From NCBI GenBank assembly GCA_964019055.1, contig OZ025207.1:27676479-27740478 (forward strand): a stretch of DNA of 64,000 nucleotides. The letters are read 5' to 3'. The position numbers and the translations under genes are program-made. Shown here one piece after another: positions 24,901 through 32,900 of this stretch (the first letter of the stretch is position 1; each line of letters starts with the position of its first letter). The notes beneath the pieces are model-generated. The model did not search any database. It was not told the origin of the DNA and saw only the letters and a list, made by a program, of their open reading frames with translations. The stretch comes from Anthopleura xanthogrammica. Lineage: Eukaryota > Cnidaria > Anthozoa > Actiniaria > Actiniidae.

Positions 24901-27850
24901 AAACAACAAAGAGCTAACCCACTGGATATGTACCTTTTCCATTATTTGGTACATTCTAGGGTGTTCAAACGAAAACGTTACTAAAATGCTGTAAAATTAG
25001 CATCATTTGGTACCATTTAGGGGTGAAACTTGCAATTGTTGTGACTACATGAATCGAAAGAGCCCTAGTTGTCTGGCCTTAACTTTTATTGACTTCATAA
25101 TGTATGCATGGGGCTATGCTTTTGAGAAAATTATTTAAATACAGTATATACCTGTGGCATTTACATCTGTGTCACTCATCTCTAGCAGTTCACGGACACC
25201 TTGAATATCTCCTGAAATGGTAAGCAAACATGCAACCACTTATGTATCATGCAAGGACATTAACAATTTGCAGCCCATAGACCACTATTTTATTCCTACT
25301 ACCATGATGAGAGAACATAATCATCAATGCCTATGCTCTCTTGCTTCAATGCCTTCTCATAATCAACCATCCCTTGTGCTGTGCTCTTCATTTTATTCTG
25401 ATGATAGCTACAGTCACAGGAACAACCAAAATGTCAATCACACTCATTCAACTACACTGCACAACTTGGAAATGGTAAAACCTCATAAAACATTATGTCT
25501 TCAACATGTGAAAGTCTTAAAAATAATAAACAACCATCTGATTTTGAGTGGCCCAATTTAAGGGGTGTAGGAAAGACCCAGGAATCGGTAGAGGGAATCA
25601 ACTGGAGTAGAAACATAAAAAAAAAGACAAAAAAACAAAAGCAATGGAATTATGAATACAAATAGATTATAAAAATTATCAGCCGAAAAACCGAACAAAA
25701 GAAGTTTATATTGATCAGGAAACAGATTCCTTATGACATTTACTTTCTAACCAAACATTTAGGGGGTTACATGCCCCTTACCCATACCAGTGCCCGATTA
25801 GCAAACCTTATCACTATTAATAATTCATCATCATGCACCCACAATCGTATCATGCATGATCGATATCATAAAAATATATATATCTTACCACTTCTTGCTG
25901 CTTCAACAATACTTGGTCGGAACATTTTCTGCCCTGCGAAGTAACAATATGTCTTATTAATTGACAGACCTAGACTACTGCTACTTACAGGCAATCTTAA
26001 CTTAAAGCATATATTTTTCTTTGTTAATGTTTCATTAAATTCCAGTAGCTAGTACAGTAGTTATTAATAATTTTATGCTGTGATTCAACATAATCATTCT
26101 CATATTAGACATAAAAGAGGAATGAAACACATTTGATATTTGTATTGCATATTACAGAATATCAATAATTATAATCACGAATGTATACAATGTACATGTT
26201 GCATAATTAATATAGTATATTAATACTCTTGCTAATTGCGTACCAGAGTTCAAGTTAATCAGAATTAAACATGGTTCGATCCTGCTCATCTTGTCTATAA
26301 TAATATGGTACTTAAATCTACTACATTTATCTAATAAAAAAACTTGTACATGACATACATATAATAAATGAATTCTAATGAATTAACACAAGTAATAGGT
26401 TATATTTATTTTTACCATAATTGTGAAATTTCTCGACCGCTGATTGGTCGAGAGCTGTGGTAAGTAAGAGGACATACTGATAAAATGATGAATTGCAGGC
26501 GCAAGGAACCAACACACGCTTGAAATGCTTTTTTCTTTCAAACTTTTTCTTCGTCTTTTATTTGACTTTTTTTATGGTAAAAAAACAAATTTCTAATGGA
26601 TTTTTACCACAATATGACATCAAAGTAGGTCAAAATCAACTTTTGACGTCATATCGTGGTAAACAAGAGGACATACCACGCTAAACCATCAGAAATCTGT
26701 TAAATTGAATAACATGATCTCATAAACATCTTTAGAACATGAAAATCTCATTTTCTAATTAAGGACAATATACTAGCAGAAATATTGCACTATATATACA
26801 TATTGCATGCTAAAAATAACTTGGTAAGTGCCACGCGTGATCATGATTCAGTACACTGATATAGTGAGTGGAACTAAAGTGGTCGTCTTTGTTTGGAAGA
26901 AAAGACTAATCTATTGTGATTACAAGTCTAATCACAAAACATCTTAGCCAGAATCACGCTTCATTACTAGAATTTTAATACCCCTCTCATGATCACAAAG
27001 ACTAAATAGAGGGAAAAAGAATTTGATGCTCAAGACTTCTTAGGCAAGAGGTTGAAATTGATGGACAGTTTGTAGGAGAGGGTCTACAAATATTTGTAAT
27101 AAACCAATCTATTATCATCACGAATCAGCGTTATTTACCTGGAGCTTGTGGTCTTGTAGTGGTTTTTCGATCTAAAAAAGTTTCCACATCACTTCTTTGT
27201 CGAATAGCTGCAATTTCTAAGGCTGTTTGGTGTAGAATATTAGTGGAGTTTGTATCAGCTCCATATTCACACAGTTCTTGTACAACACACATATGGCCGT
27301 TCAATGAAGCAAACATTAACGGAGTCCAGCCAGTCACTTGATCTTGGTAATTCACATCAGTTCCTTTTTCCAAAAGTAGTTTAACTACTTGTTCATGGCC
27401 GTGTTGGCAGGCATTTAATAAAGCTTGGAGGCAATTATTAGATAAGAATGTTTGATGTTCTCCTTCATAATCACTGCTTGCTTCGATCAATAACAATACA
27501 ACCTGAACATGACCAGAACGTGCTGCACAATCCAACGCTGTCGCTCCAAGGTCATTTGTAGCACAAATATCCGCTTTGTGTTGTAGTAATATTCCTACAA
27601 TCATCAGGTGTCCATAGCAAGCAGCGATCATAAGTGGTGTCCAGCCATAGCCGTTACGGGTATCGAAACTCGCACCTCTACTGAGCAACAAACGAACCAT
27701 GTTGTCATGTCCATTAGCAGACGCAGTATGTAAAGCACTCACTCCTTCTTCATCAGTTGAATCAACATGGACACCTAGATCTAGTAAATCTGATGCCGCA
27801 GAAACATTCCCTTGTTCTGCGGCATGTAGTAGTTTACGTATTTGGTCCAT
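9967..27850 (-). CDS. ANKS6: ANKS6 homolog (ankyrin repeats plus SAM), 18 exons
   Basis: Exons: 27850-27139, 25933-25889, 25211-25152, 23969-23825, 22765-22668, 22491-22426, 22302-22221, 22140-22113, 21660-21426, 21063-21008, 20936-20799, 19517-19431, 19293-19166, 19094-18826, 11008-10941, 10607-10491, 10205-10133, 10052-9967. All borders are GT-AG and phases join into 830 aa (human about 871). Residues 1-353 are ankyrin repeats ([12 protein letters not shown] and similar). Residues 412-430 carry the ANKS6-specific [13 protein letters not shown]. Next come [16 protein letters not shown] and a Ser-rich linker. A SAM domain at about 717-780 includes [12 protein letters not shown] and [16 protein letters not shown], then RERQQF near the end. 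Family knowledge: ANKS6 is in the inversin compartment of cilia with INVS, NEK8 and ANKS3. A BEL element sits antisense in intron 14 (11009-18825). Exon 10's acceptor and exon 12 are the least certain. Confidence 0.95.
11353..11717 (+). repeat. 5' LTR of the BEL/Pao element
   Basis: 365 bp, from TGTTGCGGCC to AAAACATAACA. It matches the copy at 18200-18564 base for base as read by eye. It is AT-rich and without a clear TATA box. It lies directly after the left CTATA duplication. Confidence 0.95.
11741..18058 (+). CDS. BEL/Pao Gag-Pol polyprotein, 2105 aa
   Basis: One complete frame starting 24 bases past the 5' LTR. Order of domains, approximate residues: coiled-coil and Glu/Gln-rich region 60-215; DUF1759-type Gag 430-600; two zinc knuckles ([13 protein letters not shown] near 676 and [15 protein letters not shown] near 707); aspartic protease with [10 protein letters not shown] near 811; reverse transcriptase 1100-1300 with [10 protein letters not shown] and the YVDD box at 1241-1244; Pao-type RNase H 1415-1520 with FSDAS and FWTDST; integrase zinc domain 1733-1785; integrase core with [16 protein letters not shown] and GGVWERQ as the D, D, E region at about 1815-1925; a DUF5641-like C-terminus. 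Length and order are those of the Pao family. All catalytic motifs appear intact, so it could be autonomous. No env-like frame is present. Confidence 0.97.
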   Translation: MAEARVKFPNSNLDMADVRREKAYATRKSRAGYLGRMTHLYSKIEQLMVDYNNVNNVKPLKNQIDEAYQRFVDTNKDLLENLDDDSEMQAAIQLYEKQTQGKLEFDEYYRKWLDNIDQMQSHNPAQTSTEVNSTRVSSRAFSRSTSSSQKSNKIKELKAKRTAAELKANRLKSLQEIEKQQLLLQQQRQILEVQSEIDQAEAERRIWEDDEDYEEQQRGHSLPIYLVESNVNPLSSDDVFRLADGRKIPETPRKTKVSKTRTPSLGIRFPTRTPQVDDNDVKDPPTTTSSQIPRINKAEVKASPQEPYIPQVSKDNYPTFKPKAYEKQVPHERADHPAAIPKSYELRTPKKDEKPIYEPIFYEYEIPQPDDYPVFKSTRYDPQVLYGNNHPALKTKSNESQDLSQLLKFQRELISQQQESNQHIASTIKHGFSLPKMELMVFNGDPLDYWTFVRFFDNNILKNASSDTERLTYLLQYCSGKAKEAIKSCATLDPSLGYKEARKILSKCFGEPYHIAVSHVNKLTNGQPIKPFDGPGIMDFALQMKSCVNTLTAIGYLNEINSSDNLRRIAERLPHNLKSKWLSRSRSLRAVSIKPGIKDLSDFVQEQADEANDPVFGDIISPKPRNREGQMKNAQKRPPTSQHPFHNVTTMMTQGQQDKGLQDESQTRQRKRWSCPACEGRHSLQRCFKFKDMSNDDRVKILRRDNICFNCFYKGHFAVGCAQPPACTVENCKSKHQTIMHRSAADYSSKDKETKESGDGNKGEKKEQSTSSHCNVIRAGAHKETTTSSNIFLKVIPVRIKNPHGKYVETYALLDSGSDVSLCDEQLLTDLDLDSTERRFSLTTQEKKNSLRVGKETSLIIEAIDGTSTINIPRVWAIEPLNVSESSIPTKRDIESWPHLQDVGAQSIPIDRKVKLLIGCNVPEAFYVLDDRKGKPGEPYGVRTLLGWTVLGPSDKVFNQEPAQVYFHNGEDCVYDQASFEDTKLSLQLEKFWKSDFEDPLTCNKPCMSVNDSKALKTMEGSIKKIQEHYQIALPWKNSSPCMPNNKIVAEHRLNLLKKKLLNDDGIQKKYCTTVNNYIDKGYAVKVPEEDLDITNRPVWFLPHHGVFHPQKPEKLRVVFDCSAKYRGTSLNDQLYQGPDLTNNLCGVLTRFRQHPVALAADIEAMYHQVLVDPEDQDALRFLWWPKDDLSQKAVEFKMRVHLFGATSSASCASYALRRTAEDNKHEYNDDVINSALRNFYVDDFMKSVKTEEDANHMVKDMTSLMSKGGFRLTKWSSNKRNVLQNIQESERSKSLIELDLDLEDLPSQRTLGLLWDINNDNFTFKTTLKLKPMTRRGILSVSSSIYDPLGFIAPVVLPAKKLLQDLTRRKLSWDEEIEEEEAQLWKHWLEDIPNLANVSIERSIIPVDFGDLQLVQLHHFSDASEISYGAVTYSRIIDVNNNIHCAFLFGKGRLAPIKTISIPRLELAAAVLSVKFDKMLREEMDIPIHESIFWTDSTTVLGYIMNTSSRFHTFVANRLAIIHDASQPSQWRYIPTALNPADSVTRGLSANELKSQSNQWLNGPAFLRENENDWPSSQYQPVDETTLETKKVQQSFLVSNVKQESGLDKIINYHSTWYRLKKSVAWIIRFIKSLKHKEKVTKGRLTPSETALAETKILKHVQRQTFRETLELLEVPESERVKSKSTQRRIMGPLHKLNPVVDNNGMLRVGGRLARAPLDFDAKHPLVLPGNHHVTFLIVRECHESIGHSGQNFVLSIAREKYWIVKGKSTVHKVIQACMTCKKRDTKHGSQLMADLPEDRLTPDKPPFTYVGVDYFGPLYVRQGRSQVKRYGCVFTCLAIRAIHVEIAHSLDTSSFINALRRFISRRGTPELIRSDNGTNFVGGERELKEALQDWNQQKINDYLCQKGISWKFNPPLSPHMGGVWERQVRTIKRILKVLLKEQLVNDEALTTLMAEVESIVNSRPITPLSNDPNDLEPLTPNHLLLLRRNPQCLPPGTFDKNDLLPRRRWRQIQYLADVFWRRWSKEYLPLLQARHKWNQPVRNFATDDLVLLVDTNLPRNQWQLARITKVYPDVKGFVRSVEVKTKDSRLTRPITKLCLLEGQ
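18200..18564 (+). repeat. 3' LTR of the BEL/Pao element
   Basis: 365 bp, as read identical to the 5' LTR, offset exactly 6847 bp, followed by the CTATA duplication. Confidence 0.95.
18620..18765 (+). mobile_element. SINE family 2 fragment, body only
   Basis: It has the family phrases 'ttgagggtttttctgaag', 'ttttcctcactc' and 'gtgagttagttgtgtcctga..tttgatcagcccaga', matching the minus-strand reading of the copy at 5258. The tRNA head is missing. It lies between the BEL element and ANKS6 exon 14. Confidence 0.5.
20243..20358. repeat. Exact 58 bp tandem duplication
   Basis: 20243-20300 and 20301-20358 read identically. The unit ends in ACTATGGTCAGGGGTGT, so it covers the left flank and first 9 bases of the hAT-type element that begins at 20350. 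A second, imperfect duplication of about 55 bp with TGGTACAACATGTTGTAACA lies just left (20141-20235). Both are in ANKS6 intron 11. Confidence 0.9.
20350..20665. mobile_element. hAT-type MITE in ANKS6 intron 11
   Basis: The left end CAGGGGTGTAGCAAGG is mirrored by the right end, which reads CAAGAGTGTAGCAAGG on the minus strand. Flanking octamers ACTATGGT and ACTATGGA match at 7 of 8. It is 316 bp with no coding capacity. Ends and an 8 bp duplication are typical of hAT elements. Confidence 0.75.
23450..23735 (+). mobile_element. SINE family 2 with a LINE-like tail
   Basis: The head has the B box GGTTTGATCCCC. The body is 'gtagagttgcttgttgg', 'ttctctcctgtgctttgg', 'tttttcctccttcaaaaatc'. The 3' tail 'gggccacaggtttgttatag' and 'gctaccctcgtaaaac' matches the LINE-like tail at 47252-47301 and the piece at 23370-23415. 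It lies in ANKS6 intron 4. Confidence 0.65.
23741..23880 (-). repeat. 72 bp duplication of the end of ANKS6 exon 4
   Basis: 23741-23812 repeats 23813-23880 with few changes. The true copy is the last 55 or so bases of exon 4 plus its GTAAGC donor. The extra copy, downstream in the transcript, keeps an intact-looking donor but has no acceptor. Reading through the real donor meets TAA at once, so the copy cannot simply lengthen the exon. Confidence 0.85.
24216..24725 (-). mobile_element. Degenerate inverted copy of the 36 kb hAT core
   Basis: Read on the minus strand it follows 36420-36910: shared phrases include CTGTTGACAG, GGTTGGCTGG, TCCTTGTTTTTGGTTGG, CAACACTTCGTTGGTCCC and GGGAATTCTACATTC. 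The TIRs of the 36 kb element are absent here. It lies in ANKS6 intron 3, upstream of exon 4. Confidence 0.65.
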
Positions 27851-28131
27851 TTAGATGGAAAATAAATTCACTGATGCGTTCCATAATCTGTGTAGCGTGA
27901 TCAGACTACCATGGCGTTGGTAATGAAGAAATTCCATCATTACAACAATGAACAACTTAACTATATCTCGTTCACATCACAATTCAAACCAATATTACAT
28001 GATGTAGAAACTTGTGACAATAAAACTTCAGTTTATCTTGGCGGATTTTCTAAACAACCAGCAGTACCAATCCTGCCATGTAATAGACTTTCTTCACTGC
28101 ACTGATCAAGACAAGAATGCAAAGGCGGAAA

Positions 28132-28167
28132 TGACGTCACGCTCTAACACCTGCCCTCATGACGTCA
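28132..28167 (-). promoter_or_regulatory. Two perfect CRE sites upstream of ANKS6
   Basis: TGACGTCA occurs at 28132-28139 and 28160-28167, 28 bp apart and about 280-320 bp upstream of the ANKS6 ATG. A GGCGGAAA motif sits just before the first. Paired palindromic CREB/ATF sites are plausible promoter elements; function is inference. Confidence 0.5.
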
Positions 28168-28249
28168 CTACGTTAACTCAAAGGTGGCATTCTTCCCACT
28201 TATTCTATTGCTTTCTTTATTTTTCTTCCTCAATTTTTGGACAGTGACC

Positions 28250-28544
28250 ATTAAATTTCATTTGAGAGGTTAGATGAAATAAGAATAAAGCACCATTATT
28301 ACATTACATTATTATTATCTATTACAAATAAAATTAATACATTCTAAGCCCGTAGGCTGAGGGGGTGGGGGTTTGGATGACCCCCCCCCCCATGTGCTGT
28401 TGAGGTCCAGTCTGGAGCTCTTTTTTGACTCTTTAGAAAAGTAAAATAAAGTTAAATTGAAAATGAGCCGAAGATACACAAAATCAAGGAAAAAATGATT
28501 TTACTGTCAGACTAGACTTGTTCAAGTTGTGACTAGACATACAA
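28250..28544. other. Gap upstream of ANKS6, nothing recognised
   Basis: AT-rich sequence with a C homopolymer at about 28380-28391 and no exon on either strand. Confidence 0.5.
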
Positions 28545-28998
28545 CACAGATCAATGGCAGCCCATTGAACATAATACTGGGTATAATGGAAAGCATAAAT
28601 AAGGTCAATGGCAGCCCATTGAACATCATACCAAGTGTAATGGAAAGAATAAATAAGGTCAATGGCAGCCCATTGAACATAATACTGGGTATAATAGAAA
28701 GCATAAATAAGGTCAATGGCAGCCCATTGAACATAATACCGGGTATAATGGAAAGAATAAATAAGGTCAATGGCAGCCCATTGAACATAATACCGGGTAT
28801 AATAGAAAGCATAAATAAGGTCAATGGCAGCCCATTGAACATAATACCGGGTATAATGGAAAGAATAAAATTAATAAGGTCAATGGCAGCCCATTGAACA
28901 TAATACCGGGTATAATGGAAAGAATAAATAAGGTCAATGGCAGCCCATTGAACATAATACCGGGTATGATGGAAAGAATAAAAATTAATAAGGTCATT
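28545..28998. repeat. 54 bp minisatellite, about 8 copies
   Basis: The unit contains TCAATGGCAGCCCATTGAAC and then 'ataataccgggtataatgga', 54 bp long. Copies differ by a few bases, and two near the right end carry small insertions. As 54 is a multiple of 3, open frames of over 100 codons appear on both strands; these are by-products. Each unit holds a near-palindrome TCAATGG-CAGC-CCATTGA. Confidence 0.92.
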
Positions 28999-29944
28999 GC
29001 AACATTATATTTATTATTTATTGCATTGAGAGGGAATAAAAAAAGCTGAGGCTGATAGCTGCGTAAACCCCTTGCAGCAAGTCAGAATGCAGCTCAATTT
29101 GGAGGACAAAACAATACTACCATTGTTCTCAGGAGATTGAATTTCTTTTGTTGTCCTCCATATTTGTCCTCACGTGGGTCTAAATATATACCTGTATATA
29201 TTTAAATTATGAGGCCCCTAAATAGTGAGTGCATGTTCTTGTGCCTCGAGATACATGTTAATTGTTTTCTGAATTAAGAGATGAGGTCCTATTATTTTGA
29301 AGCTTGCAAATATAATGCATGGAGAGGCTAGGGTACCTAATATCATGTAAATGTTTACCCCTTCAATGACCAACATGAACGAATAATGAATGAGTATGAT
29401 ATAGTGAATGAGTTACAAACGATGGGTGGATATATATAAAAACACTAATTTGAATGGCTTGAGTTTCTTATTACTTTTTTATATTTCAATGTTTCATTTG
29501 AACATACAAGAAAATGTCTTATGTTTAATTTAGTAGTTATGTTGGAAATGACATGAAAAACAAGCCTGTCAAACAAAAAAATAGTCATATAATTAATTTT
29601 ACATGAACTCTTAGTCTTGACAAGCCAGATTTCTAGTGAAGAACTGATCCTAAAACTCAAGCAATGGCATTAGCAGAGATTATCCTACGTGATAATTAAA
29701 TAACTAAAATATGCATAGGTTCCGAGAATTATCAGGAAAATAGGAAAGTACACATTAAACAAAAGTTCTTTAAGTAATAATCATTATAAGTCACTTCGCA
29801 AAAATAATACAAGCATGACAATGTAGAGTCACAGTATGACAAAGTGTAAAGAACTTTAAATTTCAAATAATTAATTTAAAAGACATATTTAAATATCATC
29901 TTCTGTTTCAATACAAGTTTCTGTATTGACTTTTCTTTGTTCAT
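28999..29944. other. Gap 3' of NOP10, nothing recognised
   Basis: AT-rich, with no exon, RNA gene or repeat found. The part nearest 29944 should be NOP10 3' UTR. Confidence 0.5.
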
Positions 29945-32900
29945 TTAATACACTGGTTTAGCTTGTTGTGTTGGGAGAATTCCAAATCTCTTCTTAAGGA
30001 CTATTCTGTGCCTTGAGTATTTATCATCAGGAGAAAAGCGAGCTGAAAAAAACAGAATGTTATATAGAATTAATACTCACATAAACATATCATTAATTTA
30101 TCATCTTAATTATCATGTATTCAGCATTATTTAAAAAAATTAAGTGTTTATCGATGAAAACTGATTAACTTTCATGAGATGCCATTTTTTCACCATTTTA
30201 CCACATTTTTAAGGGTTTGATGTGGTATTGACATGATATGAGGCACCCTGTAACATTCATAACCCCTTTTAAAACCCCTGGATCACCCCCTGATTTAGCC
30301 CGGCCAACATGTGAAACTAAACAACTAGTTTAAATTTTTCATTTTTCTGATTAAAAGCAAGTGCACACATTTAAAATAGGTCTGATAAGCTGATAATATT
30401 TACAGTAATTTCTTTGGGGATCGTGGATAGATTTCAAACAGCAAAGCAAAAAATATTTTCAAAAATCGAGTAAAAGATATGCCATTTCCACACACAGTCC
30501 ACTTAATAAAATAAAATAATAAAAAGAAATGCAATTCCATGCAAAAAGGAATTTTTTGGGGAGCAAATTATGTTACTTATGCATTTGAAGTCAACATGAC
30601 GAAGGAATCGGTCTAAAAAAACTTTTTTTAGAAAGCTTTTTAGACAGTATATAGCTTTTAATATTTCTGTTCACAAAACTTTGGGGATCTATAGTAAATA
30701 AATTATATATTTTTTTTGAGTTAATGAAGCATCAAAATAGCAAATACAAGTAGTTTTAAGAAAATATACTAGAATTAAAACTCTATTCTAGCAATGTTTC
30801 TTCTTTGATTTTCATCAAAGCTGTATATTCAAGACACTACAGGGCTTAATATAACAGCGGCTCGGACACTGGACATGTTGTCGAGCAAAAAGTATTTTAG
30901 GCCGAACATGCTGCCATCCAGGCCGGTCAAAACATAAATATGAATAAATTAAATGAATGAATAAATTAACGAAATATGTGGAAGAAAAACCCATAGACAA
31001 CACAATTTATTTCATCTTTTTTTTTAGGTTCTAACGATCGAAAATGCATGTGAAACTGTGTTGTGCATCGTAGATATATACTGTCACAAAATTGATGATA
31101 AAACACAATTACATTAAAACACGTACATCGGCAGTTGGCAGGACACACATTATCACATTAGCACTTCATTCTGAAAAATCACAACCACCCATCTATCTTA
31201 GCCAGTTTATCTGGCGTTGATTTAAAACAAAAACAAACATTGCATGATCGATCTGTCAACAAATCTATTACAATCAACGAGCATTACGCGTGAACACTTC
31301 TTGCGTGATTGTACGTAATTTAATAATCAAATAAAGGTAGTTTTCACATGTGATGTTCATTGACTGTAGATTTATGAACAAGACGTGACCGGTCAAAATG
31401 ACCGAGATGTTTGCTGTTTAGCTGGACAACAGTCAGTTTTGGCCGGACATTGTCTGATTTCCAGCAGTTATTTTAAGCTCTGTACTATACTATCACATGT
31501 GTACTTATCATTGCATGGAATTACGGGACCTTCGCTACCATGTACTTAATTAAGCTACCATTACCTTTGCTACCAATGCATGACTATATGCTTTCACTTC
31601 CATGTTCAAGTTCAAGTTCAAGTTCTTTTATGACACACATATAAATATATTACAAAAAATAACAATACAGATAAATTAGTTTGTATTTACAAAGGTACTA
31701 TTTTTTTTAAATAATAAATATAAGAAAAATACAAACAATAAATAAATTAAGTGTGTAGTGATGGCTTAATTAAGTAGTATAAACTTTCGAGTAAACCACT
31801 ACTACAACTGGAATATTATACAGATTAATAATGGCAAGAGTGATGTACATAAGAATTCTAACAATAAGGGGAGGGAAAAAAATTAAATAATGAAATAACA
31901 CAAGATCTACATATATACTGGTAGATTACAACTGATTAAATGGAGCTTGAATGATTTCTTAAACTGGACAAATGAAGTGATATTTTTGATTTGTAATGGG
32001 ATTTCTTCCCATAACTTAGGTGCAGAATATAGGCAAAAGTAATCTGACCATAGTTGGTCCTTGCATATGGTATTTAATAATTGTTTCTAGCAAAAAGTCT
32101 GGTATTATATGAATGAACAGCTGTTATAGGTTTTAAAATTGTCCAAGAAACTTGTGGAATTTTTGATTTGTTATATATAAGTAATTTGATGAATAAAACA
32201 AGCCATTTTGGATTTCAAAAGAATGTCAAAAGTCAATTAAGTAAGACTAAAATTATTGAATGATACTACATTATCATATTTACTTGCAAAAAATATGGAA
32301 AAAGTTCAATAATCTAGAACTACTATTCGAAAAAAAACGACAAAATATCGTCAAAACATGAAATGTGTATTCACGATAAAATATCGTGTGAAAAATAAAA
32401 GTTTAAATCAAACTATGAGATACAAGCTCTTCAGCGGATAAAGCTCACCATTTTGTTTCGCGACTTCTTGATCATGAATGAACATCACCAGCCAGAAATC
32501 GAGTGACTGTGTGTTAAGATTTTGTATAACTGAAAGATATTATATCTTCAACCTGCCATGGAATTATCTCTTTTGAAGGATCTTGCATGATCTTGTTTGA
32601 CTCTAAATCTCTTCCAATCCTCAAAAATGTTATGGGCCCACTTTGAAGAATATTTGGTACTCAAAGGTACCGGTACTGAATCTACTGAAGGTTTGTACCT
32701 TCCAAAAGCGCTGCATTGTCATTATGACACACGAAAAAACAGAACATGAAAAACAAAGCAAATCTAAATAACAAAGCATTGATGTTTAACAAAGAAAGGT
32801 TTTTCAAAAGCGTTATGCCCTAATAAGTAACACAAATGTTAACTGAGCCTCCTGTGATTTCTATTCCTTACAGCATATTGTAATTTTATTCATGAAACAC

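Noticed and set aside
28522..28897. 106- and 122-codon frames on opposite strands
   Set aside because: Translate a 54 bp minisatellite; the repeat exists at DNA level and both strands are equally open.
28545..28998. CRISPR-like array
   Set aside because: No distinct spacers; the whole unit repeats, and the genome is eukaryotic.
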